Positions 1-11,236 of a stretch of 64,000 nt of DNA are shown one piece after another. This DNA comes from Isoetes taiwanensis (taxonomy: Eukaryota > Streptophyta > Lycopodiopsida > Isoetales > Isoetaceae): NCBI GenBank assembly GCA_021234155.1, contig JAJEKV010000002.1, positions 3,862,586 to 3,926,585 of the forward strand. The letters are read 5' to 3'. The position numbers and the translations under genes are program-made. The stretch's first letter is position 1, and each line of letters begins with the position of its first letter. The notes beneath the pieces were generated by a model. That model searched no databases and was not told the DNA's origin. It saw only the letters and a list, made by a program, of their open reading frames with translations.

Positions 1-1160
1 ACCAATTCTCGTTGATCACGCGGCATATCTCAACTATATCAGACGCCCAGTGATTACGGGGATTGCTTCTACCCATTGAAGTGCCGGAAAGCTCCCAACA
101 AAACTAGAATTCGATTCTGCTTTCGCCGCAATCCGCTGAAAGGAAATTGAGAGCTGAAAAATTTTACTCGAAAATTTATGGTCGATTCTATTTATACGTT
201 AATGGCCACTTACATTGGCAACCCAAATCTAATCGATGAAAAAAGGAAATAGCCTTGAAATTTCCTCATATGGCAGAATATTAAAAGATACGGCATTCTA
301 AAGTAACTAGTTTTTACATATATTCGTGAAGAAATGCACGTAAGCAAGGGTCCCAGCACTTGGCGGCAGTTTCATGCAGCAAGGTAGAAATAAGAAAATA
401 ATTTCAAAAGTTTCTGCCATGCTCTATAGAAATTGATGCACAGAAGTCCCCCATTCAAAATATTCACTTTGGAGTGTGAAACATAAATATCACAAAGCCT
501 CATCATCTAATGATTTTTACAGAATTGTTATGGACTACGCTGCATTACGCCCCGTAGAGGTTCGAGGCGGCGCCGCCAATGGCCAACAAGCGGGGGAGCC
601 GCGAGTCGCCGCCGAGGTTGGCGGCGCCGCCGAGAAGCCCTACGAGGGCGTGATGCGCTCTGTCGGTTTAGATTACGACACGTGTCATTGAAAACGAGAT
701 TTCTAACTGCGGCTATGGCGGCCTTGCCGGATTCAGCTATGGGGTTCTTGAGGGATTCAATTGTGGAGGTCTGGCCCTTTCAACCGGAGTGTTTCAAATT
801 GAAGGTGTTCTTCGTCAAGAATACTGTTACAAATTGAAGACTAACTTTGTTTTGACTGTTCCTTAGCAGTGATCGCAGCTCTGATCTGGGCTGCTATGGA
901 AATTTCTGCAGCGCACTCCGAGCATCCTAACATCCTGTCGGGTTAAACAGGAAGTGCTTTGTTGCGAGCATCTGGAAACTCGAACTTTGTCGAGCACTGC
1001 AGAGAAAACAGGGGATAGCGGCCTCGCTGTGCGATAGTGGTGGAGACATTGCATCTTACAATTTAAGCTAAAATCGACAGTAATCTAAACCTTCTGTTTA
1101 TTATGGAACTATACTTCGTAAGGACCACGTACTTTATTTTCTATGGAAGGACCATGACTC

Positions 1161-1246
1161 AATTTTCTTTCCATTTTCCATCGAGTGCCTTGACCTATAT
1201 ATGCAAAGGGTAATTTTCTTTCCATTTTCCAACGAGTGTCTTGACC
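1161..1246. repeat. 35-bp direct repeat, period 51
   Basis: The stretch at 1161-1195 (AATTTTCTTTCCATTTTCC followed by a CGAGTGCCTTGACC-like end) recurs at 1212-1246 with two substitutions. It is a local tandem duplication with no coding content. Confidence 0.8.
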
Positions 1247-1610
1247 GGGTAATTTGACTTCTTATAGACGTATATGATATTTAATAACATGTCAACTTTA
1301 GCCTATTTATCACATAGCATGGGATAACCCTATTGCATATGCCAATTTAACGACGATACTATGTGACGACTCACTATGGTGGGCATCCTCAATTTTAGGG
1401 TGCCGACACTTGGATGCTTAGTAAATCATTTAATGTTTTTTAAGAATTTTATATATGTAACAACTAGATTACTGTGGATTGTGCTTCATTGCAAGTCAGA
1501 CACTTTTCTTTTTGTTAAACAGACAAATATAGTGTAGTCTGAGTCGAAACAGGCAACTACAGTGTAGTTTAGTTCCGAACTACATTAATTTGAACCAAAG
1601 AAATATTTGC

Positions 1611-1662
1611 GGCGGCTTTGGCCGCCATAACAAAGCCGCAAAGCTGCCTTAACAAAGCCGCC
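1611..1662. repeat. Short GC-rich inverted repeat
   Basis: GGCGGCTTTG at 1611-1620 is matched by CAAAGCCGCC at 1653-1662, and a further CAAAGCCGC lies between them. It could form a small hairpin. No gene or element was found next to it, so its role is unknown. Confidence 0.6.
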
Positions 1663-3492
1663 AGTTGTATATACAAATCTTACTCAGCGAGATAGGTGCC
1701 CAATCAATGTTGGCGTATAGAATATACTAAGATTTGATACGGTTTTAAATTGAAAATCGTATAAAAGTGACGTTGGGGTGACCAGTCCTTTTCAGGGTTC
1801 AAAAAACTCCGCAACCTTCACCAGATAATTTCCGCCTATATAAAATACGTACCGGATATATTCATAACAAGATATAAATATGCCGGATTTTACATTAAAC
1901 TATGTTTTTTTCTATTGGATTTTTACAGCATCCAAAATTTTAGACCAGAAATTTCTAAAGCGGACCAGACAAACAAAGGGTTTATTATCCAGGTATTTTT
2001 TGAACCCTGGTCCTTTTTTGTTTTTTCTTTTGAAGGTGTGGAGCCGGGTAAGATAGAAATTTTGTTGGCAGATAAGATAAGGATCATGTGGAAACGTTGA
2101 TGTGGCATGGTCGAATCCTTCAGGGCAAACAAGACCGCTTCAACAAGGCCGATTTTGATGGTTCTTACTTAGTGTCTTCTGCAGAGCGGATTCCTTTAAT
2201 TATGCAGGTCAGAGCCAAATTTGCTTCCTGTACCATTAATTTAGGCCCTAATTAGATCTTTAATACATTAATTCCCGCTATTTATCAACACAGAGAAGGA
2301 AAGCCAGATGAGAGTTTGGCTTCCGACTTGTCAAATCTTTTTCGCAGAGGTATTTTATGCTTTTATTTAATGTCGCACTGAGTGTTTGGCAAGGGGTTCA
2401 AATCGAGCGTGCTGTGAAGCTTTGAAATGCTACCATGCAAGTCGATCTGTATATCTTGCTCATCACAAGTTCTAGTTGTTTTTGGAGAATTCTTTCCACT
2501 CTATTCTTTTGAATTATTGGCATCAAATTCCGAACAATTTTTTTTGGTGCCACGAACTTGTTCTTCGGTCTGCAACTTTTCCTTCACAAACATGAGCTAT
2601 CATGAGAGGAAACACCAATTCGATGGTTCGGTTTCCAGCAGCAGAGTTTACTCATGCGAAGGGAGTATAGAATATTAGCCAAAATCAACCGTCCAAAATG
2701 AAAGTTGATGACAAACACTCAAAATCCCTTTAGTGTAAAGAAAGATGCACAATACATATGAAATAAACTTATTTCTTCCATTTTAGACCTATGTACAAAT
2801 TTTCGTCCATGCATCTTGATGGTGCAACATCACAACTACCAAACCTATCTTTGTTTGAGGTGGCCAAAATTGAATATTCTCACTATTGAGCTAAAATATA
2901 AACTGATTGTGGCTGCTTATCTGCTTGACATTTCATCTCATCACAAACCAAACCAAAGTATGTGCAATAGAGTTTGCAACTATTGATAAATAGTTCTTAT
3001 GCAGCAACAACTACAAATCAAACCATATCATGGGCGCATTTTTGTTGAAGATGCATACGCTTTCTCAACACACTCTTTTCACTCTACTTACTTGTTGGAT
3101 ATTATAGTGTGATGTAATTCTCATTTGTTGGACGTGATGATAGTATGTTGTATTCATGGATTCTCAAATCCAGATGAAGGCTACATAGAGGTTGCAATGA
3201 TATTATTAGTTGGATGCGTTACATTCAAATGCCACATTTTATTCTCACAAAACACTATATATGCCATCGATGTGTATGGGTTCAAATCTCATAAATCTCT
3301 CAAAGATTTTATGCACTTGGCTTAATTTTACAATAAATAAATAATGATTTTGGTTATACGCCCTTTTGTTTCCATTGTTGTAATCCATAATAAAACCTCT
3401 TATATCACATACACAATTTGTACTTAAGTTATCATAGGATTCATTTGTATCTAGAACATTAACTTATATGCACATCGGTGTTTCTAGGCCTC

Positions 3493-3646
3493 GAAGGGGC
3501 CAAAAAAAATTATTACAAATAACCATTATATTTAATACTTTCAAATTAAAATCCCCCTTAAAATTGCTGAAGGGGCCAAAAAAAAATTATTAACAAATAA
3601 CCATTATATTTAATACTTTCAAATTAAAATCCCCCTTAAAATTGCT
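3493..3646. repeat. 76-bp tandem duplication
   Basis: Copy 1 is 3493-3568 and copy 2 is 3569-3646. They differ only in the length of an A run and one added base. Each copy runs from GAAGGGGCC through an AT-rich stretch to CCCCCTTAAAATTGCT. The near identity suggests a recent duplication. Confidence 0.9.
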
Positions 3647-3720
3647 TTGGTTTGAGTGCATATTCACACAGGGATGAGAAAATATAGAGGAAAATGTACA
3701 TGTGAGAAAAAAAAGGTAAA

Positions 3721-3793
3721 ATGTTACAAAGAAATTGGTACACTATTTGGTAATTGGTACAAAGAAATGTTACAAAGAAATTGGTACACTATT
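3721..3793. repeat. 27-bp direct repeat, period 46
   Basis: A 27-bp block starting ATGTTACAAAGAAATTGG is present at 3721-3747 and again at 3767-3793, with a partial third echo between them. It is a local duplication in non-coding DNA. Confidence 0.85.
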
Positions 3794-3834
3794 GGTAAAA
3801 TGTCAAGCTTGCTTCCATTCGTACACTATACCAA

Positions 3835-4420
3835 TTGTATGCACTACACTCAGATCAACTAGCACTGTCAAACAGCCCTAGAGAAGCAACAGGGGCGCCT
3901 GAGGATCATGAAGAGGATGATGCAGAAAGAGGTGGCACTAAAGGAGGAAGAGGAGGGTATTGGAGGGCAATAGAGAAGGTGCTAGAGGAGGAGGAGAGTG
4001 ATGCAATGTGCTTTTTTTTTTTTTTTGGGGGGGGGGATGGCAACAAGGCATATGGCGATTTGGAATCTCTGGAAAAGCATTGGAGGTCAATACGACATGG
4101 GCGCTATAGGAGGAAGCGCTAGAGGAGGTGTGGGGAAACACGGAAGGAGGATGCACTGGAGGTGTTGGGAAGTGCTAGAGGAGGAGGCAGTAAAGGATGA
4201 CGATAATGGAAACAAAATATGTGAAAGGGAGTTTGGAGGGTATTTAAAATTCAAATATCCTAGCTTTTCTCCCCAAATCCCGCCTCTCAATCTAAAATTT
4301 GAATTTCCACCAATATTTCGAATTCCGAATTCAACCGTCCCTCCCCTCCTCCCCCCTCCCCCCTCTCCCGAGTGTATTCAATGGTGCCATTTTGCATCCA
4401 AAAAAATAAAATAAAATCTC
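3835..4420. other. Purine-rich low-complexity stretch with T15-G10 run
   Basis: Purine-rich GAGGAGG/GGAAGA runs make several overlapping open frames, but their products are low complexity and unlike any family I know. At 4012-4036 there are 15 T followed directly by 10 G. At 4340-4370 there is a long C/T tract. I do not call a gene here. Confidence 0.5.
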
Positions 4421-4440
4421 TAAGCTTCATGTCAGGTGCA

Positions 4441-4615
4441 TTTGAAGTAACCTTGGGAGTAATGGGCATCTTTGTAATCCTCCTTCCTACTCAAGAACCA
4501 ATCAGAGGATAGTCTTTACAATTGGCCAAAATGTTCAAAATAGCATTTAAAATAACCTGGAAATAATGGCCATCTTTGTAATCCATTTTCCTATTCAAGA
4601 ACTAATCAGGACCAT
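4441..4615. repeat. Diverged direct repeat of about 68 bp
   Basis: The block at about 4441-4508 (containing AATGGGCATCTTTGTAATCC and a CTACTCAAGAACCAATCAG-like end) recurs at about 4550-4615 with roughly one change in five bases. It is an old local duplication. Confidence 0.7.
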
Positions 4616-4922
4616 AATGATTAAAGAAGATATGTCAATACGAAATCTCCTGTCTTCCATCAAAGTCTGTGTTAGAAACATGCAAGATATGCTGGGACTC
4701 TTCACTGCCTACCGGCAACATAGTGCAAAGTGGAAGGGGAGAATGCAACTGAGAAATAGCGGCAACAAAGACCTAGAAAGCCTCTGCAATGGTCGTTTCT
4801 ACAAAAGCCAAATGCTAAATTTACAAGAATGCAAACAAGAACTCTTTGCATTACATTCCATTGATTTTCTTTCTTTTTTTCTTCCAGAACAAAACAATCT
4901 CTTGATGCCCAAAGAAAACATT

Positions 4923-5006
4923 CAAAGCACAAAGGATTAAAGACTTTAGTACCCTGGAGAAAAATACTCAAAGCCCAAAGAATTTAAGACTTTACTACCT
5001 TGGATG
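4923..5006. repeat. 36-bp direct repeat
   Basis: CAAAGCACAAAGGATT followed by AAGACTTTAGTACCCTGGA (4923-4957) recurs with a few changes at about 4970-5006. The sequence around it (5007-5570) shows no gene I can support. Confidence 0.7.
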
Positions 5007-5570
5007 TCATATAAAACATTCCGCTACAATTACATTTTTGTGTACCTTAAATCTATGTTTTATGCCCTTGAGGTTATTACTTATCCAGTCCACTTGAAAG
5101 CTTATTACTAAAACAAATTGTTATCCCATGCAATAAGGCGCCATTATCAGATCGTATGATCCAAATTTGTATCAAAATCCACAGCCCTGACTTTGTGAAT
5201 TCCCCCTCAATTTGCACATAATAGAAAAATTAAAAGCAGAAGGCAACCAATCCATGCATAATATGAAGGGCAATGCTCCGCATCAATTAGATTGAAAACC
5301 ACTTGCTTATCATAAGCAATATTGAACTTGTTAACAAAGTCATTAATTCGATCAGAGCATTTTGTGAGGGTGGCCAGATGCGTGATCAAAAGGGTATATC
5401 ATTATGCTCCACCTGAAAATCATCCTGAAACTTAAGAGAGTCTATGGCCGGTAACCTGTGTAAGAGGCTAAACCATCATTCAATTAAATTGGATTTATGT
5501 CACGATTTTGGAAAATTTAGGCGTTGCTACTTTTGTGTGGGTTAGTAAACTCGCATAGAGAATTTGATCT

Positions 5571-5705
5571 TTTTTGGGTTGCCCCTAGGGGGGCAAACCC
5601 TCGTTTATGTGGGTATGTGGGCATATCCAGGTATATGCCGGCATATGCCTAGCATATGCTGGTGACTGCTCCAAACTGGCTGCTGCCTGTAAACTCTCGG
5701 TCATC
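5571..5705. repeat. Dispersed repeat, copy 1
   Basis: This about 135-bp block starts TTTTTTGGGTTGCCCCTAGG and continues through a run of GGCATATGCC-like words to a CTGTAAACTCTCGGT-like end. A second, clearly related copy lies 23 kb away at 28659-28792 on the same strand, with the same order of landmarks. It is therefore an interspersed repeat rather than unique sequence. Its class is unknown, and no TIR, LTR or poly-A end was seen. Confidence 0.75.
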
Positions 5706-7007
5706 CAGCCCCATTCCTTCGCAGGCGTGGCTATGGCGCAGCTCGACCCTTCTTCTTCTTCCAAATGTCTCGAATAAGAATAAATGGGCAATTGTTTCCT
5801 TCGAAATGCAGTTTTTATTTATCCGTATGTGAATGCGGCTGAATTGCTAATGCTGGATCACACTAAATAATGCCTTGCTTTAGAGCTTTCGCATCTCTGG
5901 GATTACAAAATGCACTCAATGCACTGAAATTGTGGTCTCTAAGGCATCTATCATTTTTAGTTTAGAAGATGCTTTTGGATCTCAGCACGACCGGATAGTA
6001 GTGGAATGTTGCAGATGTATTAGCTCGACATTATGAAAGTAGAAAACTTCTGGTAGGCCAGGAATTAAAGAATTCATAGAGGTCCTATGCAGGAAAGATC
6101 TCGACGGATCTATTTGAGGCACGAACTTAAGTTTAAGCTCTTAGGTTAGTGTCCAGCTTCTCGTAATAAAATCTCGCAAAGGATGTCCCCAACAAAGGGG
6201 GAAAAGTACCAAATATAGATTTCCAGTAGTTTGCTTGCTCGTTGTTTCTGTGTTGGCTCCGTTGGTTTTTCTCGGAAGAAAGGCTAGTAACTTCAACCCG
6301 ACTCTTGGTAAGCACCTTCGTTTCTTAGTTCCAGCAATTCTTCCAAAGTTCTTCTCAGCACAATATTGTAGCTCACTTGCCATTTCTTATTTTGACTTGC
6401 TTTGGGTCTGAGAGCAGATCGAAGAGAGTTTTTGGAGGGTTTTCCTAGTGGTGTAAGTATTTTAAACAAGTATTCATTTTCACATTTATATAGGTCCGCT
6501 CAAGTTTGTTTTTGATCTCCAGAAACATGCAGAGAGGGGGAGGCTAAATGCGTTTGATCAAATAGAGACCCTGTTTCCAAAGTCGGTAAGGCTTCAAAAT
6601 ATTACATCTATTCTTTTCAACTATCAGAAGCCTTTGTAAGTCCTTTCATTTCTGACAGGTTCTTGATGTGATCATCAAGCATTCAGCAAATCTCCTAAGT
6701 GGAAACTCTGCTTGGTTATATCAGCCTACATTTGATCTGCTGACTAATTCCACCAGTTTTTTGGTAGAATGAGTTTCTAAATAGCCTGTGTTTATCATAG
6801 AGATACAATTTCATCATCGCACTCCATTACCGTGCAGGAAGATGGTGTTTTTGAAGATCAGGGGCAAGTATTATATGGTGAGGGAGGACAGGGATGGTGG
6901 TCCAAGGTGCTAGGAGGATAAGCGTCTCTACATGGAGCTTCTGTTTTAAAGGATATCAATATAGCTTTGACTATTGTGGCCTTCATTTTAGGGCCTAACT
7001 CACTCAA
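5706..7007. other. Intergenic DNA, no recognisable gene
   Basis: Short open frames only. Nothing resembles a known family until the GAUT-like fragment begins at about 7008. Some sequence at 6840-7000 may be decayed upstream GAUT sequence, but I cannot support it. Confidence 0.5.
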
Positions 7008-7193
7008 CAAGATGAAGAAGAAAGAGAGAGACTGGAAAGGGAAGCCTTTAAACGTGCCAAGGAAGTGGATGCTCCCATCATTGTCAAATATAGCATATAG
7101 AGGCGTGAAGATAGCGAAAACAGTGATTCTGTTGTTCGTCTTATGAGAGATCTGCTGATCATGGCCAGAATATATCTGAGCGCTACAATCTGA
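7008..7193 (+). pseudogene. GAUT-like galacturonosyltransferase, N-terminal region fragment
   Basis: GAUT proteins are Golgi GT8 enzymes that build pectin homogalacturonan. This frame reads QDEEERERLEREAFKRAKEV, then DAPIIVKYSI, a stop, RREDSENSDS and VVRLMRDLLIMARIYLSAT. From memory of the family, this matches the conserved stretch before the catalytic domain of GAUT4-type proteins, where the expected residue at the stop is tryptophan (KYSIWR). The TGG-to-TAG change and a second stop at 7191 break the frame. The catalytic exons of what may be the same gene lie 4 kb downstream at 11237-12072 on the same strand. Fragments of two unrelated genes sit between, so this is not an ordinary GAUT locus. 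The family call is good; assignment to one locus with the downstream part is inference. Confidence 0.75.
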
Positions 7194-7354
7194 GTGCCAC
7201 AATTGACAGTGATCTATCTCGAAGGTACAAATACTTATCTCAGAGATTTCTGCATACTGTCAATGCTATGTTTGCAGTTCAAAAGAATCTTCATTAATAC
7301 TATGTTGTTGCAGTTCAAAAGAATCTTATTGCTGGCTCTTGCTAATTGTTTTTT

Positions 7355-7637
7355 GAGCCGGAAGTCATTGAGGAACATTGTTCTATGATAGCATCTCGAT
7401 TTGGGCCACAAACGCTTTCACACGCTCCATATATATCCATCAAGACTGCAGGATGTCTACGGATTGGGTATGCCTTTACATCTTTTTCTATCGAGGAGTT
7501 ATTGAATCTTTAGTCTTCCGAAATTTTTGAAGCTCAATTTGTTTTCTTCTAGATACGTGAGCGGTGACTTTGGAAAGCATCCACTTTCTCATCTGATGGG
7601 TTCTGTGTTTGGCCTACACAATCAGGAGCACATTGAG
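7355..7637 (+). pseudogene. SECRET AGENT-type O-GlcNAc transferase fragment (two exons)
   Basis: Plant SECRET AGENT transfers O-GlcNAc to serine or threonine of nuclear and cytosolic proteins. The first piece (7355-7467) reads EEHCSMIASRFGPQTLSH and then ISIKTAGCLRIG. The second (7553-7637) reads YVSGDFGKHPLSHLMGSVFG followed by LHNQEHIE. Together they match the start of the OGT catalytic region, normally YVSSDFGNHPLSHLMGSVFG. The junction is a clean GT-AG intron: donor GTATGC at 7468, acceptor CTTCTAG ending at 7552, with the reading frame kept across ATTGG/ATAC. A further GT follows at 7638. The TPR half and the rest of the catalytic domain are absent, so this is a captured genomic fragment rather than a retrocopy. 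Confidence 0.85.
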
Positions 7638-7723
7638 GTATTAAGGTCAATTTGCATTGGTGTTAATAGATGCAATTTTTCCCCATTAACTTTAGTGGTG
7701 CATCTTTAGAGAGATGCCTTCGT

Positions 7724-7824
7724 TTTGGTTTCTTTGTTGTGTAGCGGTTTATTGGCCGCAATAATTTCTCTAGCCTTTGGTTTCTTTGTTGTGTAGCGGT
7801 TTATTGGCCACAATAATTTCTCTA
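7724..7824. repeat. About 48-bp tandem duplication, period 52
   Basis: TTTGGTTTCTTTGTTGTGTA and the following AGCGGTTTATTGGCC block at 7724-7771 are repeated at 7776-7824 with one substitution. It lies just after the SECRET AGENT fragment. Confidence 0.85.
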
Positions 7825-9593
7825 TCCTCAAGTATGCTTTCTTCCTTAATTGGATACTATAGAATACGAGCAAGTTGCTTGCTTTGGAATATCAAAGGAT
7901 ATGATCGTCTTGCTAGAAGCTAACATAGATTTCAGATCTCGTGCTCAATGGATATTTTCCTTGTTGAATGAATGGGTTGGTGTGATATATTTGGTAAATG
8001 CCAGTAAGAGGAAGTGGTAATACATACTTTGCACTGGGTTCTTTTGTGCACTCCACGTCAATATTGAAAAAACCAGGTCCACGACATGAGGAAAGCAATT
8101 ATGGAAGAATAAGTTGCCCAGTCTTTTGGAGCTTCATATGCGAGATTGACTTTGGTTTTTTTCATAGTGGAGTGTGCATGTTCAATGAAAATTGATGAAT
8201 TATGCTTCAATCCTGTCTGTTGCTGCTGAAAGAATTTTATGAATGGATTTCAGTCAATAGGAGTCCTTAAGAACTTGGGCTAGGAGCAAATGAGTTGCCT
8301 GGCAATAACTATGTTCTCCTCGCTGTAAGAAGGGATTCGCAAAATATGGCAAGTAGATTACACGTTTACATCTGAAGCTCATGCTCATTGAGAATGAGAA
8401 GCAGGATTTTGTCTTAGAAATATGTCATTATGATAGGATTGAAAATTTAGGCATTGAGCAAGAATTCAAATCTTGCCTGAGGGAGGTAAGCATTTTAAGA
8501 AAAGTAAGGAAGGTAAGCATTGCCGTTGTTTTTTTTTTGTGAATTCAAATATAATTGTTGCTTCAGATGAACACGGGGGCTCTATGTATGTCCTTATATA
8601 CTGTATACTCCCTATGATGTCATAATAATCAAGGCCAGGTAACTGTTTGCAGATTTGTTACGCAATGTTTTATATTTACTCTCTGTTTTTTGTTGGAAAA
8701 TTCTTCTAGGCTGAATCATTAGGTTCCATATTGTTCCCAGCCTCTTTCATGTGCATCCTAAGAGAATCATAATATTTCCAGAAATTTCCCCTTGCCGCAT
8801 CTTATTGCCCAGCCTAAGAAATATTTTCTTTTGTTAAAGCTGCCAAGCATCACCATGCTTAGATTTACTTGTTTAAAGGTCTACTCTAATAGCATGGTGT
8901 GCATTTAATTTTGCCTAGTTAAATACATGCAGTGATGTCAATGTGTATTTGGGAATGTCTGACCGTTGTGACAGGATGCTGCTGTGGAGATACAAAGCTA
9001 CATTGTTGAAACACATGATATTTCTTCTCATAATAAAAGCACCAATTAGACTCCTTGTCACCATCACTACAAAAGTTAGACAGAAAGATTTATGGAAGGA
9101 TGGTATTTACTCATTTTTGTTTTATCATCCTATTTCATTTCCTACCCCAATGACTTTATATGTTGCTTTTACCCAAATCATTTTTTATTGTTCAGCATAG
9201 TTTGCATAATTTGAATGTGCAGATCTAGGTCTTGGGGGAGGTTTTGGTGGAATACATTTGATAATTAATTCTGCCGACGGTTGTGCCCGATTTTGTAGCA
9301 TAGCATCAAAATCAAAGGCAGAAGGTAAAATATCATCTTCTTCGTAGAAAGAGTTGTACATAAAGTTGAATACTCTCTGGCATTGCTCATCTGGATATTT
9401 TTTCCTCCATTGGTAGAATGCAGACCATAAGCAGAAGTTTATCTAATAAATCCTTATGTTTTGACGTTTTTTATTCTGATCATTCTCTTAATGCCTTACA
9501 GACATTGGGTGCTATAGGTAGTAAGCTACTCTGCTTCAAAGCTAATCTTAGTGTAATGGGAAATAAATTATTCAGATTCAGTACTGTCCTAAT
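7825..9593. other. Non-coding spacer between gene fragments
   Basis: Only short, unassignable frames occur (for example plus-strand frames at 8943-9200 and 9418-9609). AT-rich stretches look intronic. I saw no transposon ends here. Confidence 0.5.
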
Positions 9594-9850
9594 ACTCCAC
9601 TGGTTCTGAAAAGCATAACCTTGGAGTTAAAGGTGGCAAAAGAATTGGAATTGTTGGCCGGGAAGAGGAAAATCAATCTTATTGCAAGCAATATTCTGAT
9701 TACTGGAACCTTCTGGTGGAAAATAATAAATGGCATTGAAACCACTAAGTTGGGGCTTGCTGACCTCAGATCTAAGTTTGGCATCATCCCACAAGAGCCA
9801 ATGTTATATTGACCCACTTCGGCGATGTACTGATCTACGGGGTGTGTGGA
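9594..9850 (+). pseudogene. ABCC (MRP) transporter nucleotide-binding domain 2 fragment
   Basis: ABCC transporters pump glutathione and other conjugates across plant membranes. The reading begins TPLVLKSITL, then GGKRIGIVGR in one frame. The Walker A region follows in another frame (GRGKSILLQAIF, stop, LLEPSGGK). The third part is NGIETTKLGLADLRSKFGII followed by PQEPMLY, stop, and DPLRRCTD. These are consecutive blocks of the second nucleotide-binding domain of ABCC proteins, expected as GKSTLLQALFR, DLRSKFGIIPQEPVLF and NLDPLG. At least two frameshifts and two stops, including loss of the first Walker A glycines, make it non-functional. It lies between GAUT fragments on the same strand. Confidence 0.8.
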
Positions 9851-11236
9851 ACTTAACAGGGAAAATGCATTTGTTTTTCACTGGATTAGTCCATTGCTTA
9901 ACTTTTTCTTATTTACAGACTATTGATAAATCCCGGCTAGGTAGTGTATTCTATGTGAGTTGTTAATAGTCATGTCTTAGGAAATTAGCTCATGCCAATA
10001 TTATATTGTTTTTTTTGCAAAAACTATATGCCAAATAATGAGGAACGCTCCACCATTGTATCAACTTTATAGAGTTCTAACAACCTGGAATTTGTGAGTG
10101 CTGAAGATCCATCCTTCCCTTCCATGAAGATAGTTTATGCAATCTAATGAATATGGTTTGATTAAACGGTTCTTTGTGTTGCATGTGTACATATTATATT
10201 AGATTATTTTGTCTTGAGCTTGGCTTCAAATAATTATTAAAAGAATCAATGTCATAACTATACCCTAAGGCCAAGGACAAATATGGGAATAAGTAATTCG
10301 ATAATTGACCAACTATCAAGCAGTTGATGGAAAAAGTTGGGTTGCTGAAGATGGGTTTGAGAAACTAGTGTAAATTAGACGAAGCCAGTGATGAATCAAT
10401 CTTGCCCACCAAAAGCATAAAAGAGTATGTTAGTCAAGGAATCGGTGTTTTAATGTTTCAAAAACATAAAGAAATATGTTAGTCAAGGAACCTATTTTTA
10501 ATGTTCCAAAGGCATAAAGAAATATACCCATTTTTAATGTTTGATGCCTTAGGTTAGCTCTTCACAACTTATCAAAGCATCTTTAAGGTTGAGCTTCAAT
10601 ATCAGGCACACATTCCAGAAAAAACACATGTATCTTGTAACAATATTTAAATCTGAGTGCCATGATATGCTCAGAGGGTGAGCTTTTGATTCTCAACCTT
10701 GCTTGCACCATAGGCACTTGTGATGGTTGCAATACTAAATATTACACAAATAATGCCTTATGCATACATTTTATTGTCATATGGATGATTATCAACACTA
10801 TCTTATTGCAAATGGTTAATATTACCTAGCATAAACACATAAAAGCCTCTATAGGCACACATCCCTGTGTCATTAATCTCCCATTTCCTCTCCCCATTCA
10901 ACTTTAATAAAGTGTTGTACCTATGTGTACAAATCCTGCAGTAATCGTACTTATGCCAAACAACGTTCGCAAAACACAACATCCAATTATCAAATTTCCC
11001 TCCTACCCATAATAACAAGATAATATCCCCAATGCCATAAAAGAAACACTTTTGCCAATAGCCTCTGTACTTGCATTGAAAAGCATGTTTTGCATTGTCT
11101 TTTATTTGCATGTTCACATAACGTCTTGCAACCTCAGTGGTCGTTAATTCCACAGTTCTTCATGCACAGGTATGTTTGAATGCTGCTGCTTTGTCTATCA
11201 GTTTGGTAATGCTAATTCAAGTACCTATTTTTTCAG
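9851..11236. other. AT-rich spacer, probably intronic
   Basis: No family-like frame was found. Two similar short blocks (CATAAAGAAATATGTTAGTC-like) recur at about 10420-10520. The sequence ends in a pyrimidine tract and TTTTTTCAG acceptor at 11236, directly before a GAUT exon. Confidence 0.5.

Larger units (their letters stand above)
1..3492. other. Intergenic DNA, no recognisable gene
   Basis: No reading frame here resembles a protein family I know. A GC-rich patch at about 540-690 carries two copies of GGCGGCGCCGCC and gives only short, unassignable frames. The open stretch at 690-870 on the plus strand is also unrecognised. The rest is AT-rich and non-coding in appearance. Two small repeats in it are listed separately. 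Confidence 0.6.

Noticed and set aside
3938-4414. Overlapping 70-138 residue open frames on both strands
   Set aside because: They depend on homopolymer and purine-rich tracts (T15-G10, GAGGAGG runs) and have no family-like sequence.
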